A stretch of 64,000 bases of DNA from Carallia brachiata (lineage: Eukaryota; Streptophyta; Magnoliopsida; Malpighiales; Rhizophoraceae): positions 145,668 to 209,667 of the forward strand of contig JADCRB010000043.1 in the NCBI GenBank assembly GCA_021464245.1. Reading direction: 5' to 3'. The translations under genes were made by a program, and so were the position numbers. The notes under the pieces were generated by a model. That model was given only the letters and a program-made list of their open reading frames with translations. It was not told the origin of the DNA and did not search any database. Positions 21,955 to 34,089 of this stretch are shown in pieces (position 1 is the stretch's first letter; each line of letters starts with the position of its first letter).

Positions 21955-23600
21955 ATGGGCTTTTTATGGCTATTCTCTTCTTCATTTCTTGTTCTTGCTC
22001 TGGTGCCCTTTGTTGCCAATGCTCAACCCTTGGTTCCTGCCATGTTCCTATTCGGAGACTCGGTTGTCGATGTGGGCAACAACAACCACTTAGACACCAT
22101 TGTAAAAGCAAACTTCCCACCTTATGGTAGAGATTTTGCAAATCACTCTGCAACTGGTAGATTCTGCAATGGAAAGCTTGCGACAGACTTTACCGGTATC
22201 CTATGCCAAAATGCCATTATATTGTCTCCCTTTTTTTTCTGTGTTTGATTTTGTGATTTACTAATTAGCCTTCTGCTTCCTGTTTGTTTTCATGAACAGC
22301 TGAGAACATAGGCTTCACTTCTTACCCACCACCATACCTCAGCAAAGAAGCTGAAGGCAACAATCTATTAATTGGAGCTAACTTTGCCTCTGGTGCTTCT
22401 GGTTACTACAACGCTACGTCAAAGCTATATGTAACTTCATGGAAACCCAAAAGCACAAATCACGCTTAGTGCTAGGCTCTGGCCGTTCTGCATATTGCCT
22501 TTTCCTTTTTTCCCACTTGATTCCTCACTTCAGAATTAGTGCTCTCTGGCTCCCTAGTCCCTACATTGGTAGACTACTGATCTATGCTTTCACGCTTTCG
22601 CGGTGCAGAATTCAATCTCATTGAATCAGCAAATAAAGCACTACAAAGAGTATCAGAAGAAGATAGTGGAAATCGCAGGGAAATCCAATGCATCATCAAT
22701 TATATCAGGAGCAGCCTACTTTGTTAGCTCTGGAAGCAGTGACTTCATGCAAAACTATTACATTGACCCTCTTCTGTACGAGGCCTACACGCCTGATCAG
22801 TTCTCAGATCTTCTCATGCAATCTTATGCAAAATTCATTCAGGTCCTGAATAATGCACAGATTATTTCTGCTACCCAACCGTGTTCAGCTGCTAAATTGT
22901 CACATTATGCTTACAGGATTTGTATGATCTGGGAGCAAGAAAAATTGGGGTGACAACGTTGCCGCCTCTCGGATGCCTGCCGGCAGCTATCACTACATTT
23001 GGCTCCGACAGCAATGAATGCGTAGCCAAGCTTAACAAAGATGCAGCTTCTTTCAATAACAAACTGAACGCTACATCTCAAAGCCTACAAAACAAGCTTT
23101 CGGGCCTCAAGTTGATTGTTCTGGATATCTATCAACCTCTCTACAACCTTGTTACGAAGCCTGAGGACAATGGTACATAAAATATATGCCTTTCTACAAC
23201 AAATAATGATAAATATATCGAAAACTGTATTATAAAAAATTCTCGACCATTAAATACATAAGGTGTTAAAAAAGTTGATTGATTTTTTTTATAATATACA
23301 GAATCGAGAAGTTTTATCATATAAATTTCGTGATATATGTTATTACTCTGCTATGACCTTTTGTAACTGGGTCTACATTCAATATTTAAACTTATGCGGC
23401 CTGCAGGATTTGCAGAGGCAAGAAGGGCTTGTTGTGGAACAGGATTGGTGGAGACATCAATACTGTGCAATGCCAAGTCTGTGGGAACATGTAAGAATGC
23501 GTCAGAGTATGTGTTCTGGGACGGTTTTCACCCATCCGAGGCTGCAAACAAGATTCTAGCTGACGATTTGCTGCTTGCTGGCATTTCTATCATCTCTTAA
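21955..23600 (+). CDS. GDSL esterase/lipase (SGNH hydrolase)
   Basis: Five exons: 21955-22195, 22300-22430, 22609-22842, 22917-23172 and 23407-23600, totalling 1056 nt and 351 aa, all GT..AG with consistent phases. A signal peptide ([21 protein letters not shown]) precedes block [15 protein letters not shown], with nucleophile Ser36. Block II is [12 protein letters not shown], block III is [12 protein letters not shown] (Ser-Ser-Asp where many members have Gly-x-Asn-Asp), and block V is [17 protein letters not shown] with catalytic Asp and His. [16 protein letters not shown] is the usual plant block IV region. These enzymes are secreted and hydrolyse acyl esters, often in cell wall, cutin or defence roles; the natural substrate is unknown here. 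Five exons is the typical plant layout. Close in look to Arabidopsis At5g22810/At3g53100-type proteins. Confidence 0.95.
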
Positions 23601-26585
23601 TTACATAATTTTATACGCTTACAGCTTCTTGGAATTTTGGGGCTATGCAGAATGATTTGGAATTTGAATTTTCGCTGTTGCCTAGTTTCACATAATTGTT
23701 TTGTGACAAAGATTATTAATAAAATATACTTAATTTCGTGTGTGTATATTTAACTAATTGTTTGTTCAATCTCAGAAAAAACTAATTGTTTGTTCACATA
23801 AATCTTTGTTCTCTTTGTAACATTAACTTGTGATTATGTGAGCCATGCTATTATTATTTGAACCATTTTATAAATCATGAATGATCAAAATTTTTAAAAT
23901 AAAAGGTATTAAAAGTACTGAAATATTTCGGTTAATCTAGAAAATTGATCAAGAACACTATTCTCGGTCGTTGACCAAGCATGGTTATAACTGTGCTCAG
24001 AAAATTTCGTTAATCAAGAAAATTGAACTAAATTGAAATTTTAGTTATTCGAATTAAATCTTATAATAGGTTAAGCGAATTGATGTAAATTGAACTTGTC
24101 AGTTCAGTTACGATTTTTAGTTTTAGAAAATCACGATTAACTAAATTGAACGAAATTTTATTCTACATGTTTATTTTTATTTTTTATTCTAATAATATTA
24201 AAAGATACTAATAGAATTATTAATAAGAAATAAATCTTAACAGAGTATTATTATATTTTAAATGAATACTTATTTATCTTATACATAATGATAATCATAA
24301 ATGTCTTTCAAACAAATAAATCAAAAATATTTCTTACAATTAAATTATCATTTTAAAATTTTCAATTAAAATTAAGAGAAACCGAATCAAGATTTTCACT
24401 CACATTCTCAGTTTGGTTTTAATTCTCAATTTAGTATATTCAAAATTTTCGGTTTAGTTTTTTTTACAAAAAAAAAAAATCTGCCGCAGTTGGAACAACT
24501 CTTGTTTATTAAGATCTCATATAACAATCTCAAAGGGACTGATCTACCTCTTAAATTCTAATAAAATTAAACGTGTCTCTATCACTAGAGTCTATATGTA
24601 TAAACTTTCTCTCAATACTGTGTATCATATTTATATCTAAAATAATCCCAATTTGGATCAGCTAAAATGAGAATGTAGATATAAAAATTTGAATTCAAAA
24701 CTTACGATATAAAAACTCACTGACTTACTACTAAAATTTTCATAACCATATTCATACGTAAACACCTGTTAACCAAAACTTATACCGTAACTGCACATGG
24801 GTTTAGGGTTATCAACAATCAACAATGAACATTATTTTAAACATAAACTCACTACAATCAACAAAATTATCCTCATACAACCTAAACCCATCATATACTC
24901 TATTTATTTTCCAAACACATTAAAATAAATTATAATAAACACACCTCGATGACACGAAACACCATTTCTCTAAGACCCAAAAGCTTTCTGAACATGAATT
25001 GAGTTCTGAGTGCTGTCGATTTTTGTATGTTAGACCTATTGAATGGTTTCAATTTGGAATGGAGGGCGGATTACATAGTTCGGTCTCGATCAACAGTCAC
25101 TTTTTTTCTACTTGTTTATTTTTTTTTTCAGGTACATTGTTTTGATTGCACCACATTTAAGTCATTTAGGGTTACATTTGGGGTATCAGGTGGGCAGCGG
25201 AGAGAGAGAGAGCTTTGGAGGGAATGCGCTGCGTCAGGAAATTTTTATTACGTGAACAAATGGCTCACCACAGAGGCGTAAAATAACCGCTTGTCCATCA
25301 AATTTTGAAACTTATGCCACATAGGTAGATATGTCATCGCATAATCGTGGAAATGATGGAAAAAACTTTATTGACCCGACTGTGACCTTCTTTTAACGAT
25401 AATGAATTGAAATCGATTTTTTTTTTTACTGACATGATTTCGAAGTTCAAACTGTTGAAAACTTAGAGATCCCAAAAAAAAAACTAATCCCAATCTTTTT
25501 CACATTTGTGGGTTAACATTATAAGTCACTTATTAATATTTTTATTTAAATTTTCTCATAAAAAGACCTATCATTTGAATACTGTTGGGCTTGAGATCGA
25601 CTCTATTACAATCCACCAAGCAATTGTTGAAAATTGGACCCGACGTCTAACCATTACTAGATAATTCAAACCCGACATTAGGGCGCCAAATTGATTGTTT
25701 GAACGAAAATTCAAATCTAAGTCAAATTGCAAAAACTATTGTCGGTGATCTAAGCTACCAAGTCGCGGTGAAAACTACCAAATCATAGGCAACTAGAGAA
25801 GAGCTATAGAGCAATTAAACTATGAGTGAAAAAAGCTTGACCACGCAAATATATTTAGTGAAACAAATAAAAGGTATGTAATTAATATGAAGATATCTAA
25901 CGATTTATTGATTTTTGAATTTTCAAAATTAATTACACTTTTCACGATCTAACGGTTTAAATCACTGCGTGCCCACCGTGCTTCCACTCATTCACGCCCT
26001 CTTATCTTTTCCAGAGTAAAAATTGTATTGCATAATTTACATTATGTTTTAGTCCAATTAAATAAAAATTCAAAAGTTTGTTATAAAAATAAATGAGAAT
26101 TATAAGGTTAGATCACAATTCTATTAATCCAAACACAGTTTGGATTGTAATCTTTATCTATATAATATATTAAATTAGAAAAATAGAGAAAGTTTCTCTT
26201 TGAATTTAGAGACTTTTTTACCTTAGGTGACATGCTTCATAATTTTTTGAGATCTTGATATTTTAATTATTTTTATAAATTTAATTAAAATATATTATTA
26301 TGATAAACTCACAAATTAATTTAAAATTTATCTAACTATTATCATATAAATCTAATCAAATCTAATCTACTGATGTAAGAGTATTTATCTCAAATTTAAA
26401 TTTTTTTAAATCATTATAATAAAGAATTGTGGAGCTGCATATCTTTTTTTTTTTATAAATAAGACGAAATAATTTATCAAAACTATTTCAGCTGAGTTCT
26501 GTCACGTCTCTTACACCTTCTTGCTTATTGGGCTTATTATATTATCTTCCACCTTTAACACGCATGATTCTACCCTTCTCATCTA

Positions 26586-26692
26586 CTCCTATTAATCTCC
26601 GTAAATTGTTCATCTGTTATTATGAACATGCTCACAAAATAATCTGTTCCTATTAATCTCCGTAAATTGTTTATTTGTTATTATGAACATGC
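26586..26692. repeat. Tandem duplication, 61-bp period, two copies
   Basis: The 46-bp block 'tcctattaatctccgtaaat...gttattatgaacatgc' occurs at 26586-26631 and again at 26647-26692 with three differences. No coding content. Confidence 0.8.
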
Positions 26693-27780
26693 ACCATAAA
26701 CAATCAGGAACGCCATATATCATATGTTGCTTGAGGGGTTTGAGTTTCTGTTTTTTTTTTTTTTTTTCCAAACAAGGCCACTAAGAGAGAGGGCAGGAAT
26801 AATCGATATCTCTTGACGTGTATAAGAAGAAGAAGAAGGTTATAACTTATTTTTTGGCTTTATGTCCATATATATTCATTCTTGCAAGGAAATCTTTTTT
26901 TCTATTTCTTCTCCTTATTGCCAGCCTTTCTCTTTTTTTTTTTTTCTTTCTAATCATACCTATGATGGTCTAAATTTACTCACCGAATCAAATTATTTTT
27001 AAAGTGGGCGTTGGCTAAATTTTTGCTATTTGATTGAACATTAGTGCAGAGACATCAGAAGAAGCCATGGATCTGGTGTATGTAAAGGATTAAAAAAAAA
27101 AAAGAAGGAAATTTGTAAGTTTTCTCTGCTGCCTCCACTACATGTTCCTCCACTGTAATCGTCCATAGGTGCTCAGGATCAACTCTGGCAAGCTCATCAG
27201 TGACGTTCTGATTTTTTCTATTAATTTTGTTCCTGTCAAATCATATTTAGATTGCATCTATTGACATTTTGAGATCACCACTGTCTTTGAGCGATCAGAA
27301 TTCATGGATCCTATTTTTGATTTATTGAAGTCTCTCAAATCGTGAGTTTTTCGTCCCCCGGCTGCATTGATGTTCATTAAAAACCATTGGTCAAAAATTA
27401 AGATCAAGTAATTAATACCTATGTTTTAATGGATTTATTTGCAGACCACGCCAACATTGACGGCATCTCTAAAAGAGGAGAGCAGACCAACTTGAGAGAC
27501 ATTCTACGTAGAAAACCATCGTCTTGATGAGCGTCAGGCGAGTTTTAGGATTTTTTTAAAATTTTTTTCAAAATATTTTTAGTGTTGTGACTTTTGTGGT
27601 AATTTTTGTAACTTTCATTTTTCAACCCATGCGATGGGAGTAAGACTGAAGACAGCATAAGAAATTTATGGAATGTACTCACCTTATTTCCTGTTATATA
27701 TGTTACATTCTGTGCAATTTGAATGATCCTATTCTCTTCTTAGCTACGTAATTTATTGTTACTCCCTTCAACACTAATTA

Positions 27781-28686
27781 TGTTAGAATTGGTGGTACTT
27801 TACACTAATTTTTAGTATGAGACTTTAGAGTGGTTGGACATTCCTTAAAGTAAGGTGAAAGTTAAGAGATTTTAGTTTAAGCATGAGTCTACATATAGAT
27901 CTTAGAGTGGACCAAGGTATGAATTGAACAAAAGATGTTGAGGTGCATGTTCGTGGATTCCATTAGATGGGTTATGGGCTTGAGCCAAGAGACTAAAATA
28001 TAATGATGGATGTTGACTAAGTCTACACGATACTGTATGACACTACATAGTACTGTATGACACTGAATCTCTGGTGATATGTGGAACGCAGGATGTGCAG
28101 GCGTGGCTCTATCTTGTTCACCAAGCATCGGGATAATACTTATCATATCGTGCGTGACTAAGGATTATGAGAATATAAAACTTATCGAGATCAAGTGATA
28201 GATGATTGTGAGAGATAAGACTTATCAGAATTGAATTGTGGATAAGATCATAAGAATATGAGAATTATCAACCATGATAGAGATTATGAAGAGATAACGA
28301 TTATTTCCAAGCGCTAAAATAATAGAGGGTATCAATTATAAATAGATTTTATGAGCTTGTCATTTATATTCAGTAAGAGAGAAATCACTAGAGAGAAAAA
28401 ATTTATTATTTGTACTCAGTAAAGAGAAATCACTATGAATTTGTTATTTGTGCTCAGGAAGAAAGAAATTACTTAGAAAGAAAGAGTTTATCATTTATAC
28501 TCAGTAAGAGAGAAATCTCTTAGAAAGAGAGAGAGTGAATATTATAAAGAGTTAAGTGACTATTGTCCCTTTATATATTTTGTGATAAAATAATAAAAAT
28601 TGAAAAAATATTTTCGTATGCTTTTATGTCTTTTTTAACGCAAATCCTTTGTGTGCAAGTTGACTCAGATTAAGGGTTGCTTAACA
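27781..28686 (+). mobile_element. Probable solo LTR (copia-like)
   Basis: It starts TGTTAGAATTGGTGG and could end CTTAACA, giving matching TGTTA/TAACA ends over about 906 bp. It has the look of plant copia LTRs: 'agactttagagtggttggac' early on, then repeated 'cagtaagagagaaatcact' blocks after an 'attataaatag' TATA-like stretch. No internal region, primer site or clear target duplication was found, so the right border is uncertain. Confidence 0.5.
28361..28540. repeat. Four tandem copies of a 38-47 bp unit inside the LTR
   Basis: The unit 'catttatattcagtaagaga...' begins at 28361, 28406, 28444 and 28491. Each copy has (t/c)atttrtaytcag followed by a purine-rich GAGAGAAATCACT-type tail. In LTRs such repeats downstream of the TATA box often lie in the transcribed R/U5 part. 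Confidence 0.75.
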
Positions 28687-30687
28687 TCATCATAAAACAA
28701 AAATTTAAATAAAAAATTTAATCATGTGACAATTACCATGTTGGATAGTTTTAGTACTACATCTGAAAAACACTTAAAGTCTCAAAGAAGGACAGAGCGA
28801 AAAGGGAAGAGAAATTGAGAACATTGAGAGAGAAATCGCGAAAAATAGAGAGAAGTATGTTAAAAGTTGTGACCAATTAGAGATTGTGCTGCAATAAATC
28901 AATGTCAGGTCACGTTTTCTTTTCGTATACAATCCAAATAATCTAAAAAAGACTAAAATATTAAGCTTGTATCGTAATTTATGTACGGAAATAATTTGTT
29001 AATCAAAAAAGATATCTTTGCAAAATGTAATACCATATATAATTATAAACATCTTGGATTCTGTCACCTGTATTTATTGCCTAGGTGAGCTGATTTCATT
29101 GCAGCAATAGTTAACACTCGGTAACTGATGTTTCAATTGCGGATTCTATAATGAAGGCCCTTGATCACAACAATCCATTGCAGATCTCTTTGTTACTCAG
29201 GCCATTTCCGCTCATGGTGTGGACAAATCTATTGTTCAAACGGTAATATTCTTTCGCTTTCATTTGTCATCTTACAGTATGTATGACTTACTGCTATATT
29301 TTAAAAATGTGGCGCATAATATTTATCTATCAAATTAATTTTCTATTTTATAATTTGAAAAACTACCAAATTATAAAAATAAATGGCAATAATTAGATGT
29401 TTTTAATCCAGCAAATGAAGCTTAAAACTCCATATTTTTTCATTTTACTTGAATTTTAGTATTTTTCTGTTAAGATTATAAACATTGCAAATCTCTGCAA
29501 TTTCTTTTGAATAAAGATCTATATCTTCATGCGAGAGATTTTATAGTGTTACTCAGATTGAAAAAAAGTCGTGCATCGTGTGAGTTTGAAAACTAGATAT
29601 TATAATGTGATTATATTTTTTTCATTATTTTGTTATGATAATAACATAATGTGTTAATTTTTTATCCGGTAATCATTACATAATTTTAATTTGATTCATC
29701 TATCACTTACATAATCTAATTCATAAGAAACTACTTGAGATTGACTTCTTAGATATAATTTAGGTTTTTAAAATACACAATTAACTCCACAATTTTTTTA
29801 TTTTATTGAAATTAAATATTTTTTATTAAAAGATTATAAATATTTATTAAAATTGAAAAAATACACGCGAGATGCGTGACTTTCGAAACTAATCTATATT
29901 GTAAGTATAAAGTCAAAACTGAGAGAAAATTTTAGTTTTTTCTCTTTACCCTACAACAACTTTTCATAAATTTGTAAATTAAAAATATTAAAATATCATA
30001 TAAATATGAAAATTTTATTATAATCAAAGATAAGATTCTATAAAGAAATGATATAAATTTCGTTATAATTAAATAAAAACTCTATTGATTTATATATTTT
30101 TACTTTAACTCTACTGATTTATATATTCTTATTTTAACTCTAATTAAATATTTTTAATTATAAAATTTTTCAATAAAAGAAAATAATAAAAAAGAAGAAA
30201 AAGCTATTTTCCATTTCCAAAAAATAAAAATAAAAAAATCTCTCAAATTTACATCTTCTTTCTTAAAAAGGGAAAAATAGAATTACATTAAAATTTCCTC
30301 AAAATAGAAGAAAATAAAAAAAAGTACTGTCAAATCTTTAATTTTTTCTTTAAAAAGAAAAAAGTGGTTTTATTTTTTCAAAATAATATAAAAATTATTA
30401 AAAAAATAATATTTAAAATTAGAACGTCTTTTTATTTTTATAAGTAAAATAAAATAATTAATGAATATTATTAAATCTGCGTATTTTACTGGTATATTAC
30501 TAATTATATATAATTATAAAATTATAAATTGAATTGAAATTTTTTAAGCTTTATATATGGTCGGATCAAGTTACATCGAATCGATATTTTTTTATTCGTG
30601 CCCCCTTTATTTGACTGCATGCAGCGTGTCAGCTGTTTCTCATGTAGTTACAATCAACGATTTAAGTTAAAATAGCAGATCTGATCT

Positions 30688-30688
<1 letters not shown>

Positions 30689-30768
<80 letters not shown>
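30689..30768. repeat. Poly-A (about 42) followed by (TA)n
   Basis: An uninterrupted A run, 30689-30730, passes directly into about 19 TA dinucleotides, 30731-30768. The 8-mer GCAGATCT flanks the block on both sides (30675-30682 and 30774-30781), as a target duplication would. Confidence 0.9.
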
Positions 30769-30771
<3 letters not shown>

Positions 30772-31229
30772 TTGCAGATCTAAACAGTCCATAAATGCCA
30801 GCTTACTAATTAAGTGGTAACCCTACTTAAGAACTTAAACGATCAGCTTTAATTGTCCATTAATGCTTCTAAATCCTCTTTCCCCGATATTAACTGCAAT
30901 AAACCCTTTTCCATCAACCCGTTCTAATTAACTGTTCATAACAAATTTAAACCATAATAATCAAACTGGAATTGAAATCGTGGAACAGCCGAATTAGACA
31001 GCTTTTTTTTTTTTTTTTTTTATTTTTCCTCCGAAACTTGACCATTGGTTCACTTTCGTTAATTTCTTTAAAATAGTATTAAAATAATAATTCACTTTAA
31101 TTGATCGATATTTAACATTTTATTTATTTTTTAAACTATTATACGAAGCTAAAGCTTTTTTTGAAAGTTGAATTCCGCTGTGTGCAGCAGTCACTTTCTG
31201 ATCTGTTCACCGCTGAGCGTGCGCGAGAA

Positions 31230-32644
31230 ATGGATTACAGCCTAGCGGCGCTGAAGCTGCTGTGCGTGCGGCTGAAAGACGTCCGCGAAACTCCATCTCA
31301 AAATGCTCTCTCTCTCGGCGGCATTCTCTTCCAGCGCGCCTGGCTTCAGGTTTTCTCTATTTTCCCTCTCCATTTCCACCTTTTAATTAATCTCTCCTCT
31401 GCAATTGCTCTCTCTCTCTCTCTCTCTCTCTCTCTAACCACTCAACTGCCAGGGCGTTTTGGTCTCTAACGACGGCGACGGCCGTTTGCTCCTCGACGAT
31501 GGCACCGGCGTCATCCAGCTTTGCCTCTCCGGCGAGTTCCGCCTTCTCCAGTGGGACATAGGTTCCTTTCTAACCCTCTTTCGTTGGCGTACTTTAGCGT
31601 CGATGAATGGCGCATTCTAGCACAGGCACGAGTAATACTGTCTACAAAGCGCTTTAATTATTTTCTTTTTTTTTTTCTTTTGGTATTTTTTGTGGGTTTA
31701 TTTATGCAGGGATGTATGTGATGGTTGTCGGAGGGTATTTTGACCGTAAGGATGAGAACCCCATGATTAAGGTAAATTTTTAATGCAGTTAAATTATCAA
31801 TTTGGTCTTCTTTTTTTTTTTTTTTAAGTAAATGCTTACGGCCGTACAAAAAATTTTTCGTACAGTATTTATATTGTAATATGTAGTGTCTTTTGTGAAA
31901 CTATAACGAAGTAAAATGTGAAATAAAAAAATATTATTATTTTTTTTTTGATTTATATGTTTTTGATTACAATTGTACAAGATTATACGGATAGTTGCAG
32001 TGTAGACACTGTATGAATAATTATTTGTATGGTCATACAATGATGCTCATTTTCTATTACTTTATGCAAGGAACTGTACTATTTCATCTGGTTACAAGTA
32101 GAGAATTAATAAAACGAATTCTGTTTAAGAAAAAAGGTTATGTTTTGATACTGGTTAAAGGGTGACAATTTTGGTTAGACCTTGCCATTCATTTAAACAT
32201 AAGAATTTCCAAGAATTTTTCTTTGGTGAAGGTGTATCACTGAAAAAATGACAAGCCTCCTCCCACCTCGTGGGGTTTAGAGAAGGATCAAATGAATACA
32301 TCTTACCCTTACTCTTAATTTCATAAAGAGGTTGTTTTTGCAAAACGACACCAAGGTTTGTCCTCTAGTAATCTAAATGATGGCTAAAGTACTATTTCTA
32401 GAAAAACAAATTTTGGAGAAAGAAATATCTCTTTCCAGTGAGTGTTGATTAGATACGAATATAAACTAATTTTCAAATGATCTTAGCAGTAACTAAAACA
32501 TTTGGTCCTTTTGAATCGTGTTATTGTTAGGTTCATAAAATTGTTGATCTCTCACTATTCCCGGATCGAGAAGCCATGTGGTATTTGGAAGTCATGGAAG
32601 CTTATAAACTTTTCTATCAGCCCTTGATTGAAGAATTTTTGTGA
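31230..32644 (+). CDS. RMI2: RMI2-like OB-fold protein (RecQ-mediated genome instability protein 2)
   Basis: Four exons: 31230-31349, 31453-31561, 31710-31771 and 32531-32644, 405 nt in total and 134 aa, with all borders GT..AG and phases consistent. The protein is a single small OB-fold: LVSNDGDGRLLLDDGTGVIQ forms the strand-turn-strand, followed by YVMVVGGYFDRKDENPMIKV and KIVDLSLFPDREAMWYLEV. This pattern and length match RMI2, the small partner of RMI1 in the RecQ4A-TOP3A-RMI1 (RTR) complex, which dissolves double Holliday junctions and limits crossovers. Intron 1 contains a (CT)n microsatellite at 31408-31435. The Arabidopsis counterpart is, from memory, At1g08390. The gene stands between the GDSL and SAAL1 genes. 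Confidence 0.9.
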
Positions 32645-34089
32645 GTCTGCTAACATCATGCAAGAATTGAGAACTGCAGGCAAATTTTTTGTGCGCGAAG
32701 TGCTTCTCCTTGTTATTCCCTTTTCTCAGCTGGGGACGGGTAAATTAATACTGGAACAGCAATCTGAATTTCCTGTTTTATATATTTGTATGTTGTACAT
32801 AAAATTTGGCAGAGGCTAGGATTATAGTTCTCACAAATACGAGCAAGCAAATGGTGCGATGTCCAAAAGGAACTTGAGCTTATTTTGCTGTTCAAACTTG
32901 CAGTATTGCGGGTCCAACTATATCTTGATGCAAGCGTTATTTCTTATTGTTTTTTTAACATTGCATGAAGTGAGATGCTAGAGGGATGATTATGTGGCTG
33001 GATGTATAATTGGATTCAACTGATTATTTTCTACAGCAATGTGCCGTCCATTTCTTATCTCTGGTCATGTTTTTTTCACAATTTTTTTTCTCATGAATTA
33101 TTATTTATTTTTCTTTTTAATAATTTTCTTTCTCATAATTTTCTAATCCATCCAAACAATTTTTTTTTTCATAACTTTCTAATAATTTAAACAAGTAGAG
33201 AGAATTTTTAACATGTTATCCAAGTTCTTGACAATAAGTTAGGATAATTTGGTCAACATATCACTATGTACTCTTAACTCTTGTCTTGTTAAAGAGTACT
33301 CTTAACTCTTGTCTTGTAAATCTTTAAGGTGAAGTGACTCAACGGGTAATTGAGTGTTGATTGTTGTCACTTTGCTTCTTTGTAAGCAATCAAAAAATAT
33401 TATAATGTCTAATCTCTCTCTACTCCTCTTTTTCTCACGCAAATCTCTTTTCCCCTAATTTTCTCTCCTCTTCTCGCGCTTGGAACCCTAACAATTGGGT
33501 ATTAGAAGTTGGAACTCAGATCAATCTGGTGTGAAGTGAGGAGAACAGTTACGGCAACTACCGTCACTTTGAGGGGCTTTGTTGTTTATCTCCAACAATT
33601 TGAGGAAAATATGCAAGTTCATTTTCCCCTTTTCTCAAAAGTGCGTTATCATTTCTATATCAGAAAAGAAAAAAAGATTTATATCCAGTTACTGTCGAAG
33701 CTTTCATCTTCCCAGGCACAAGTGTCGTTGATTAGATTTCAACATGTGAAAGGTGGAAACTATGATTGCAACAAGTTGGAGCATGGATTTTCAACCAGAG
33801 CATGATGATAGAAGGCAAAATAAGTGTCTTGCCTTTCCTGTATTAGCCTTACGAATTATACTAATAACATCGCAAAGCTCAAAGGTTTTAATGTTGCATT
33901 TCTACACTAAATTACAAACTAAAAAGTAATTGAAAAAAAAGTCGTCCAAGCGCACGAAATTGTCATTCCATGGGGCGGGGATCTGAAGAAGGATCATATG
34001 CATGCTATTGCTAATTACACATCCAAATACAAAAAGCTTAATGCCCTCTAATTCAACTCTATGACAGTAGCCTCGAGAGGACGGGAAGC
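32645..34089. other. Spacer between RMI2 and the convergent SAAL1 gene
   Basis: Contains the RMI2 3' UTR, a T-rich stretch (33050-33190), an LTR remnant (33214-33493) with primer-site-like sequence, and the SAAL1 3' UTR near its right edge. A 28-bp unit, 'gtactcttaactcttgtctt' plus tail, is duplicated at 33268 and 33296. Confidence 0.6.
33214..33510 (+). mobile_element. LTR remnant with adjoining primer-site-like sequence
   Basis: A 280-bp segment begins TGTTATCC and ends CCCTAACA, with TGTTA/TAACA inverted ends. It is followed at once by ATTGGGTATTAGAAG, which resembles the ATTGGTATCAGAGC primer site of plant LTR elements with two changes and one extra G. The sequence after it (to about 33800) shows no gag domain. 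A second LTR was not found, so this is a broken 5' end. Confidence 0.6.

Larger units (their letters stand above)
23601..31229. other. Gene-poor spacer between GDSL and RMI2 genes
   Basis: About 7.6 kb of mainly AT-rich, decayed repeat sequence. 23930-24470 has 'cggttaat', 'aaccgaa' and 'ttcggttt' words typical of old foldback elements. Listed separately are a duplication at 26586, an LTR at 27781 and a microsatellite at 30689. Two short exon-like patches were noted: 27455-27527, after TTTGCAG, and 29184-29242, between TTGCAG and GTAATA (FVTQAISAHGVDKSIVQT). Neither has a partner exon that I can find. Confidence 0.5.
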
